A stretch of DNA of 64,000 nucleotides from Streptomyces lucensis JCM 4490. GTDB taxonomy: Bacteria; Actinomycetota; Actinomycetes; Streptomycetales; Streptomycetaceae. Position 1 is the stretch's first letter; every line of letters begins with the position of its first letter. The notes beneath the pieces were generated by a model. It saw only the letters and a list, made by a program, of their open reading frames with translations. It did no database searches and was not told the origin of the DNA. This document shows, in pieces, positions 49,813-55,938 of the stretch. The DNA lies in the NCBI RefSeq assembly GCF_014650035.1, contig NZ_BMUE01000002.1:372001-436000 (forward strand). Reading direction: 5' to 3'. The translations under genes and the position numbers were made by a program.

Positions 49813-51225
49813 GTGCGAATTTCTGACATTCAGCGCTGCGAGGTCCGGCCCGGCCGGCTCGTCGAGTGGACGTTCAGCCCGGCGACCGTCGCGGCCGCGG
49901 CAGCGCTGCCGCCGGATCCGCGGCCACCGGCGTACATCCAGGAGTCGCACATCAGAACGGCCCGGTCGGTGCGGGAGGACGGGCTGTTCGTGCCCACGTG
50001 GCTCGGCACGGCGTTCGACCTGCCGGGCCCCGCGGACCTCGGCTCGCTGGAGCGGGCGTTGCGCGGCTGGACGTTGCGCCACGAGACGCTGCGCAGCGGC
50101 TTCAGGTGGGCCGGGGACGACATGCACCGGTTCACGCTCGGCGAGGACGACGTGTCGCTGCACCGCGAGGTGATCGGCGACTTCGCCGACGCCAAGGCGC
50201 TGGTCCGGTACCTGCAGGATCGATTCGATGTCGCGGCGGACGCGCTCGGCTGGCCGAACCTCATCTACGCGGCGGTGGTGCGCGAGGACTCCACCAGCGT
50301 CTACATGGCCTTCGACCACACCAACGTCGACGCCTACTCGCTCCAGCGCATCCCGGACGAGGTGCACGAGCTGTACACGGCGGACGTCACGGGGCGGTCC
50401 GCCGGCGGCATGTCCGCGGGGAGCTACGTGGACTTCTGCGAACTGGAGCGGATGAACGCGGACGGGATCGACGACACCCACGCGATCGTCGCGCGCTGGC
50501 GGGAGTTCATCGGCCGGTGCGACGGGAGACTGCCCGAGTTCCCGGTCGACCTCGGTCTGCGGCCGGGCGGCGCGCTGCCCACCCAGAAGCTGGTGTGCGA
50601 ACCGCTCGTCGGCGCCGACGCGGCAGCCGCCTTCGAGGCGCGTTGCCGGCCCTACGGCGGCAGCCAGGTGGGCGTCCTGGCCGCGACCAGCCTGATCGTC
50701 CACGAACTCGGCGGGCAGCCGGTCTACCGCACGGTCGTGCCGTTCCACACCCGGGTGAAGTCCACGTGGTCCGACTCCGTGGGCTGGTACGTCGGCGGGG
50801 CCCCGATCGAGGTGCCCGCGGCCCGGGACTTCGAGGGCGCGCTCGCCGCGGTGCGCGCCCAGCTGCGGGCCAACCGTTCGCTGGCGCGCATTCCGCTGGC
50901 CCGCGTACTGCGTCTGCTCGGTGCGGACTTCCGCCCCACGTCGCCCGACATGTACTCGATCGTCTCGTACGTGGACGCCCGTCCCGCGCCCGGCTCGGCA
51001 CGGTGGGCCGAGGGCAAGGCCTACGGGCTGATCCGGGTGTCGTACGGCGATCAGGTGTGTGCCTGGGTCAACCGGCTGCACGAAGGCCTGTGGTTCGCCT
51101 GCCGCTACCCGGACACCGGCGTCGCCCGCGAGAACGTGCGGCGCTATTTCGAGGGGCTGCGGGACCTGATCGTCTCGGTGTCCGCGCACGAGCACTCGGG
51201 TGTCGCGGAGCCGGCGTTCTCCTGA
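49813..51225 (+). CDS. stand-alone condensation-domain acyltransferase (PapA-like)
   Basis: 470 residues from GTG. Motifs include AFDHTNVDAYSL, matching the HxxxD active site of NRPS condensation and polyketide-associated acyltransferase proteins, and DSVGWYVGGAPI, the usual late DFGW-like region. No adenylation or carrier domain is nearby. It could acylate a small molecule or a sugar lipid; it sits between the CMD protein and the secreted-protein cluster. Confidence 0.82.
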   Translation: MRISDIQRCEVRPGRLVEWTFSPATVAAAAALPPDPRPPAYIQESHIRTARSVREDGLFVPTWLGTAFDLPGPADLGSLERALRGWTLRHETLRSGFRWAGDDMHRFTLGEDDVSLHREVIGDFADAKALVRYLQDRFDVAADALGWPNLIYAAVVREDSTSVYMAFDHTNVDAYSLQRIPDEVHELYTADVTGRSAGGMSAGSYVDFCELERMNADGIDDTHAIVARWREFIGRCDGRLPEFPVDLGLRPGGALPTQKLVCEPLVGADAAAAFEARCRPYGGSQVGVLAATSLIVHELGGQPVYRTVVPFHTRVKSTWSDSVGWYVGGAPIEVPAARDFEGALAAVRAQLRANRSLARIPLARVLRLLGADFRPTSPDMYSIVSYVDARPAPGSARWAEGKAYGLIRVSYGDQVCAWVNRLHEGLWFACRYPDTGVARENVRRYFEGLRDLIVSVSAHEHSGVAEPAFS

Positions 51226-51378
51226 CGGGGCGCTCCCGTCGCCGGTCGGCGCCCGTTCATGCGTCCCGGCCGCTTTATCACCCTCGCGAGGGATGCCCGA
51301 AGTGGAATGGCGCGTCCCGCTACTGCTAGTGTCTGCGCCGTCACGCTAGGCAATCAATGTCGAAGGACCGAGGGTTCC

Positions 51379-51621
51379 ATGCGCAAGCTTCAGCAGGTCG
51401 TGATCGCAGCAGTGGCGGCTGGCGGGCTCTCCGCCATCGGCGTCGGCACCGCTACCGCCGCCACCACCGACACCGGCCCGCACGTCTCCGACCTCTTCCG
51501 TCCGTACCAGGAGTGCAGCCCGCAGACGGTGGTCGAGAACGACGTCCCGATCGGTGTGCTCGGCCTCGCCGGCACCCTGGACACCACCTGTGGCCAGTAC
51601 AACAGCGCCTTCAACGGCTGA
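51379..51621 (+). CDS. small secreted protein, FRPYQECSPQT family (short member)
   Basis: 80 residues. A Sec signal MRKLQQVVIAAVAAGGLSAI...ATA precedes a mature part of about 50 residues with HVSDLFRPYQECSPQTVVE and a second Cys. It shares this block with the 166-residue protein encoded at 53801. The 5' context (TCGAAGGACCGAGGGTT before the ATG) is shared with two other members. Possible surface or morphogenetic protein; not a recognisable chaplin or rodlin. Confidence 0.72.
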   Translation: MRKLQQVVIAAVAAGGLSAIGVGTATAATTDTGPHVSDLFRPYQECSPQTVVENDVPIGVLGLAGTLDTTCGQYNSAFNG

Positions 51622-51653
51622 TCCCGGCGTCGTCGTCCTGTACGACGTCCGGT

Positions 51654-51689
51654 ACGGGGCCCCCGGGCGTCAGCCCCGGCGGGCCCCGT
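51654..51689. terminator. hairpin terminator
   Basis: ACGGGGCCC pairs with GGGCCCCGT around an interior that can extend the stem, 33 bases after the small-protein stop and followed by TTCTCC. Confidence 0.65.
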
Positions 51690-51718
51690 TCTCCCGGCCC
51701 CCAAAAGGAGACTCACAC

Positions 51719-52033
51719 ATGTTCAGCAGGAAGAAGATCGCGGCCGTCTCGGGGCTCATCGGCGGCCTCGTCATGACCTGCACCGGCATCGCCCAGGCGC
51801 ATGCCGCGGGAGGTCCGGGGACCTGCAGTCGTGACCAGGAGGGCACCGTCACCTGCTCCCAGCACATCAAGGGCACGGTTCCCGAAAGCGGTGTCATCCC
51901 TCACCAGGAGACCTGTATGCCGGTGCAGCCCGTGACGCTGCCCGCCGCCGTGGGGTCCGGGACGACGCGGTTCGGGCCCGAGGTGACCTGTGCCGCGACG
52001 ACGGGTGCGGCCGGAGTGGCCGACGGTCAGTAG
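51719..52033 (+). CDS. small secreted protein, MFxxKKIAxVSG family (member 1)
   Basis: 104 residues with AAAAGGAG 9 bases before the ATG. The signal MFSRKKIAAVSGLIGGLVMTC...AHA precedes a mature part with four Cys (TCSRDQEGTVTCSQH, ETCMPV, EVTCAA). The next gene shares its N-terminus and the C-x-R-x(4)-G-x-V-x-C hairpin, so the two are paralogues. Confidence 0.72.
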   Translation: MFSRKKIAAVSGLIGGLVMTCTGIAQAHAAGGPGTCSRDQEGTVTCSQHIKGTVPESGVIPHQETCMPVQPVTLPAAVGSGTTRFGPEVTCAATTGAAGVADGQ

Positions 52034-52243
52034 GCGGGACGGCCTGCGCGTCGGGCCGACATCGCGGGGTGTAGATCCCCTGTGGTGACAGGCCGTGCAT
52101 GTAGGCTCACGTCAGGTAGTCGAAGCCGGCGGAGGCCGGTACGGACATGCCGAAGGCTCATCCCTGTTTCGACCTTCTCAGGCCCGGGTGCGCGCCGGTC
52201 ATGGCGCGCGTGTCCGGGCCTCCGTCGTAAAGGAGAACAGCAC

Positions 52244-52582
52244 ATGTTCACTTCGCAGAAGATCGCCGTCGTGTCGGGGCTCGTCGGAGGTCTCGCCGCG
52301 TTCGGCCTCGGTGTCGGACAGGCGTACGCGAACGGACCCTCGGGTGACTGCGAGCGGACCGAGAGCGGCGTCGTGTGCGTCCACAAGAGCGAGACCCACA
52401 GTGACAAGGACGGCGTGCACATCGTCCAGCAGGCGCAGAACTGCTCGACGGTCGACCGTCCGCAGGCGGATCCGGACGGCCGGCTGCTGGGTGACGGGAA
52501 CGCCAGCACCGGGTCGGTCGTGGACTGCTCCAACGAGGCGCAACTGCCGAAGGGATTCAAGAAGCCGGCCTTCGGGTTCTGA
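52244..52582 (+). CDS. small secreted protein, MFxxKKIAxVSG family (member 2)
   Basis: 112 residues with AAAGGAG upstream. The signal MFTSQKIAVVSGLVGGLAAF...AYA is followed by DCERTESGVVCVHKSETHS, then two more Cys (QNCSTVD, VVDCSN). It is the paralogue of the preceding gene. Four Cys suggest two disulfides outside the cell. Confidence 0.72.
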   Translation: MFTSQKIAVVSGLVGGLAAFGLGVGQAYANGPSGDCERTESGVVCVHKSETHSDKDGVHIVQQAQNCSTVDRPQADPDGRLLGDGNASTGSVVDCSNEAQLPKGFKKPAFGF

Positions 52583-52596
52583 GCACCTGCGGGCGA

Positions 52597-52627
52597 GTGC
52601 CGGGCCGGGATCGTTCCGGCCCGGCAC
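52597..52627. terminator. strong rho-independent terminator
   Basis: GTGCCGGGCCGG pairs exactly with CCGGCCCGGCAC around GATCGTT, followed by TTCTGTTTT, a clear U-tract for a Streptomyces. 14 bases after the stop. Confidence 0.85.
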
Positions 52628-52666
52628 TTCTGTTTTCCGCGAGGTGGTCCACCGAGAGGTGAGCGG

Positions 52667-52766
52667 ACGGTGAACGACGAATCCCCACGGTGAACGACGA
52701 ATCCCCACGGTGAACGACGAATCCCCACGGTGAACGACGAATCCCCACGGTGAACGACGAATCCCC
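52667..52766. repeat. five perfect tandem copies of a 20-bp repeat
   Basis: ACGGTGAACGACGAATCCCC occurs five times with no mismatch. It lies between a terminator and a convergent gene pair, so it is in neither transcript's coding part. The last copy's AATCCCC forms the start of the hairpin at 52760-52801. Confidence 0.95.
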
Positions 52767-52801
52767 GGTGCGGCGGCCGCTGGCCGGCCGCACCGGGGAT
52801 T
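52760..52801. terminator. hairpin terminator for the leftward secreted-protein gene
   Basis: AATCCCCGGTGCGGC pairs with GCCGCACCGGGGATT (15 bases) around a GC-rich interior, 49 bases after the stop of the minus-strand gene at 52851. Its left arm borrows the end of the tandem repeat. Confidence 0.72.
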
Positions 52802-52850
52802 CCCTGTCACGTCACGTCATTCGGTGTCCGCCGTCACGGCGGACAGGGCC

Positions 52851-53129
52851 TCAGAAGGCGCTGTTGCTGCAGCCCGCGGAGGAGCCCTGGTGGGTGGCCT
52901 GGGCGCCCGGGCTGCCCTCGCCGTTCAGCAGGTTGCCGGCGACGCCGTTGAGGATGCCGACCTCGCCGAGGACGTCCAGGTTCAGGTCGTGCGACGTGCA
53001 GGACGCGCTCTGCTTGACGTCGAAGTCGTTGCCACCCTTGTGGCCGCCGGCGTGGGCCGTGCCGGCGCCCAGGAGACCGACGGCGCCGAGCGCGGCGACG
53101 AGAACGGCGGCCTTGCGGAGCTTGAACAT
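52851..53129 (-). CDS. small secreted protein, SHDLNxxVLGxVG family (member 1)
   Basis: 92 residues. The signal MFKLRKAAVLVAALGAVGLLG...AHA precedes a mature part with the block CTSHDLNLDVLGEVGILNG, then GNLLNGEGSPGAQ and ends SSAGCSNSAF. Exactly two Cys flank a hydrophobic centre, as in surface-active Streptomyces proteins, but the motif is not the chaplin motif. Two paralogues are encoded at 53319 and 55408. Confidence 0.75.
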   Translation of the reverse strand: MFKLRKAAVLVAALGAVGLLGAGTAHAGGHKGGNDFDVKQSASCTSHDLNLDVLGEVGILNGVAGNLLNGEGSPGAQATHQGSSAGCSNSAF

Positions 53130-53318
53130 GTGCCCTCCAATGGGCGTGAGGAAGATGTGTGATGCGTGGGAGTCCGGCCTCCGCGCGGTGCCGTCGACGT
53201 TGGTGTGGAGCACCGTTCGTCCGGAGGCCGGGTGTTGCACAGCAGTGGTCCCGGCGCCCAGCCTGCGGCCCGGAGCCGGGACCATTCACTTGTCCGCGCC
53301 CTTAGCGCGGGCAGGGCC

Positions 53319-53588
53319 TCAGAAGGCGCTGTTGTTGCAGCCCATGGTCGAGCCCTGGCTGGTGGACTGGGCGCCCGGGTTGCCCTCGCCGTTGAGGGCG
53401 TTGCCCAGCAGGCCGTTGAGGATGCCGACCTCGCCGAGGACGTCGACGTTCAGGTCGTGCGACTTGCAGGTGGTGCTCTGCGAAACCTTGAACCCGTCGT
53501 GGTCCCCGCCGGCGTGGGCCGTGCCGCCGACCAGACCGACGCTGCCGAGCGCGGCGACCAGGACGGCGATGTTGCGAAGCTTGCGCAT
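53319..53588 (-). CDS. small secreted protein, SHDLNxxVLGxVG family (member 2)
   Basis: 89 residues, closely similar to the gene downstream (CKSHDLNVDVLGEVGILNG, GNALNGEGNPGAQ, GCNNSAF end). The two are in tandem, 189 bases apart. A 15-base palindrome GGTCCGTAACGGACC sits at 53616-53630 in its upstream region. Confidence 0.75.
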   Translation of the reverse strand: MRKLRNIAVLVAALGSVGLVGGTAHAGGDHDGFKVSQSTTCKSHDLNVDVLGEVGILNGLLGNALNGEGNPGAQSTSQGSTMGCNNSAF

Positions 53589-53615
53589 GTCATCTCCGGT
53601 GGAGTGAGTGGGTGC

Positions 53616-53630
53616 GGTCCGTAACGGACC
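53616..53630. promoter_or_regulatory. palindrome upstream of a secreted-protein gene
   Basis: GGTCCGT-A-ACGGACC is a perfect 7-1-7 dyad 28 bases before the ATG of the gene at 53588. It could be an operator or a short mRNA hairpin in the leader. Confidence 0.4.
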
Positions 53631-53745
53631 GAATCCTTACAGTTATGGAAGATAGGAATGAACCGCCATCGAGCGCCACAAAGACACGCCTCGTTCGTGA
53701 TCACGTGACCGATTCACCCGGAAGGCCCATCGCGTGCGAATGCGA

Positions 53746-53781
53746 ACGGGCCCCTCGGTGAGAAACCCGAGGAGCCCGTTG
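53746..53781. terminator. hairpin terminator
   Basis: AACGGGCCCCTCGG pairs with CCGAGGAGCCCGTT with one mismatch around an 8-base loop, 20 bases beyond the stop of the minus-strand gene at 53801. Confidence 0.7.
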
Positions 53782-53800
53782 CGGGTGCCGTGGTGCGGCG

Positions 53801-54301
53801 TCAGTGCTGGGACAGGGAGTTGGACTGGCTGTTGGCCTGCGTGCACTCCACGCCGTGGGTCTCGGCCGCGCCGAGCAGGCCGACCGGGACGTTCGCGTCG
53901 AGCAGCGTCTGCGGGCTGCACTCCTGGTACGGACGGAAGAGGTTCGTCTGGGTCGCCGACACGACCTCCTCCGTCTTCGGGGCCTGCGACAGCTGGGGGC
54001 TGAGCTGCGGGTTCAACTGGGGGTTGACCTGCGGCGCGACCTCGGTGCCCCGCTGCGGCGCCGCCTGCCGCGAGGAGGCCTGCTGCGAGGACGCCTGCTG
54101 CTGGGAGGAGCCGTAGCCCTGCGTGGTCGCCTGGGACGACGCGGCCGAGGCCGCCGAGGCGGCGTGGGTGTCCTGCTGCGAGGCGGGAGGCGGCGCGGAC
54201 CCGTTGTGCGTGGCCGGAGCGGCGAAGCTTGGGCCGGCGCCGACAGCGGACAGACCGCCGGCTGCTGCGACGATGAGCGCGACTTGGTGAAGCTTGCGCA
54301 T
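53801..54301 (-). CDS. secreted protein, FRPYQECSPQT family (long member)
   Basis: 166 residues. The signal MRKLHQVALIVAAAGGLSAVGAG is followed by a Ser/Gln/Ala-rich stretch, then PQVNPQLNPQLSPQLS repeats and the conserved C-terminal block NLFRPYQECSPQTLLDANVP with a second Cys (GVECTQANSQ). It is divergent from the related gene at 54756. Confidence 0.75.
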   Translation of the reverse strand: MRKLHQVALIVAAAGGLSAVGAGPSFAAPATHNGSAPPPASQQDTHAASAASAASSQATTQGYGSSQQQASSQQASSRQAAPQRGTEVAPQVNPQLNPQLSPQLSQAPKTEEVVSATQTNLFRPYQECSPQTLLDANVPVGLLGAAETHGVECTQANSQSNSLSQH

Positions 54302-54755
54302 GGAATCCTCGGCCCTTCGTTGAACCTGTGCGCGGAACTTGGCGAAATGCTCACGGGCAGCACAGCCGAGAGCTGTTCCTGCTGCCTTGTGCGGCTGCGA
54401 TGAACCATCGCTCTTGCCGCACGGGAAACGAGACGGGCGCCGGCCCGGACACGGGCGGCGGGTCGTGGTCACCCGTTTGACGCAAGGTCGCCGACGCCGG
54501 GCGCGAGGGGCCGGACCACCCGTCCCGGCGGTGGCAAACGGGTGACGGTCGTTCGGGTGCCGTGACCGCGACGAGGGACCCCTCGTTCCGGAGGGGAGAG
54601 GGCAGCGGCGACCGTGGACTCGAAGAGGGCGGGGGAACTCGCTGCCGGCTCCGATGCGACGTCCGTGTGCCGGTGTGAATACCGCACCGATCGCACGCGC
54701 GACCGCACCGAATGCAATGGCTTCCCTTTTCAGGTATCGAAGGGCCGAGAGTTTC
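54302..54755. promoter_or_regulatory. divergent control region with widely spaced inverted repeat
   Basis: 454 bases between two related secreted-protein genes. A perfect 12-bp dyad (GTCACCCGTTTG at 54468-54479 and CAAACGGGTGAC at 54535-54546) is centred between them with 55 bases in between. Both gene starts have the leader GAAGG(G)CCGAG followed closely by the ATG. No gene is visible inside. Confidence 0.5.
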
Positions 54756-55331
54756 ATGCGAAAGCTACACAAGGCCGCGCTGTTCGTCGTGGCGGCCAGC
54801 GGTCTGTCCGCCATCGGCGCCGGCGTCTGCCATGCCGACACCGGCACCGATCACGGCCGTGCCGCCCCGGTGCCGGCTCCCGAGCACCCTGCTCCCCAGG
54901 CCGCCGCCCCCGCTGCCCAGCCGGCGCAGCAGGCACCGCAGCAGACCGGTTACGCCTCCGCGTCCGCCTCGGCCTCGTCGCAGGGCTCGGCACAGTCCTC
55001 CACGTCGCCGTACGCGCAGCAGGCCCCGCAGCAGGCCGCTCCGCCCCAGCAGGCGCAGGCCGCCGCTCCGCCGGCCGCCCAGGTCGTGCCCCAGGTCATG
55101 CCGCAGGTCACGCCCCAGGTCGCTCCGCAGGTCGCCGTACCCGAGACGCTCGGCGGCCAGGAGTCCCCGGTGCACGTCGCCCCACAGGTGAACCCGCAGC
55201 TCAACCCGCAGGTCAACCCGCTCGTCAACCCGGAGCTCGGGCAGCCGGGCGTGCCGCAGCTGTCCCCGGTCGGCCTCGGCCAGGTCGCGGCGCCGCCCGT
55301 CGGCCAGCTGGGCCTGCCCCGGCTCGGCTGA
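54756..55331 (+). CDS. secreted Pro/Gln/Val-repeat protein
   Basis: 191 residues. The signal MRKLHKAALFVVAASGLSAI is nearly that of the FRPYQECSPQT family. The mature part is low-complexity: Ala/Pro/Gln stretch, then tandem PQV/PQVNPQLNP units (about 110-170) and a PxVGQLGLPRLG end. It lacks the Cys block. Likely a surface-exposed extended protein made by the same control region as the gene at 53801. Confidence 0.72.
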   Translation: MRKLHKAALFVVAASGLSAIGAGVCHADTGTDHGRAAPVPAPEHPAPQAAAPAAQPAQQAPQQTGYASASASASSQGSAQSSTSPYAQQAPQQAAPPQQAQAAAPPAAQVVPQVMPQVTPQVAPQVAVPETLGGQESPVHVAPQVNPQLNPQVNPLVNPELGQPGVPQLSPVGLGQVAAPPVGQLGLPRLG

Positions 55332-55407
55332 CGGCCGCCCCGTCATCCATCGCGCCCGACCGATCCCCACATCCACCCGCTCGACCAACGGAACCAACGG
55401 AGAACCC

Positions 55408-55689
55408 ATGCGCACGTTCCAGAAGGCAGTCCTGGTGGGCGCCGCCGTCCTCGGCGGCGTCTGCTCCCTCGGCGCCACCACCGCCTCCGCACACGGAGAG
55501 GCGGGCAGCCACGACATCGACGTCACCCAGGGCATCGAGTGCCGCTCGCACGACATGAACATCGAGGTGCTCGGCAGCGTCGGCGCCCTCACCGGCCTGG
55601 CCGGCAACGCGCTGAACGGCGAAGGAGCCCCGGGCGGCCAGCAGAGCCACCTCGGCTCGAACATGGGCTGCAACAACCAGGCGTTCTGA
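55408..55689 (+). CDS. small secreted protein, SHDLNxxVLGxVG family (member 3)
   Basis: 93 residues. The signal MRTFQKAVLVGAAVLGGVCSLG...ASA precedes IECRSHDMNIEVLGSVGAL, GNALNGEGAPGGQ and the end GCNNQAF, aligning over its whole length with the two minus-strand members. It is 76 bases after the Pro/Gln protein and probably in the same transcript. Confidence 0.76.
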   Translation: MRTFQKAVLVGAAVLGGVCSLGATTASAHGEAGSHDIDVTQGIECRSHDMNIEVLGSVGALTGLAGNALNGEGAPGGQQSHLGSNMGCNNQAF

Positions 55690-55938
55690 CCGGCCCCGCA
55701 CCACTCGCTCCACCCCGCCCGCCGGCCCCTCCCCGGCACCCTCCGGCCCGCGGACGGCCCCGTCCCGGACAGCGACCGTCATCCGCGCCGTCGCCGTCCG
55801 GGGCCCCGTCGCACACGGACGGACGCGCCACTTCGGCGACGCCGCGCGGGAGACGAAGCGCGGCCCGCCGCACAGGGACCCACGGCCCCACGGGCGCCGC
55901 GCTGTTGCGCGGGGTGTGGCCCGGCGTTGGAATCAAGT

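Noticed and set aside
51379..55689. Chaplin or rodlin identity of the small secreted proteins
   Set aside because: Size, signal peptides and Cys number are similar, but the chaplin domain motif and rodlin sequence pattern are not present, so I do not assign the names.
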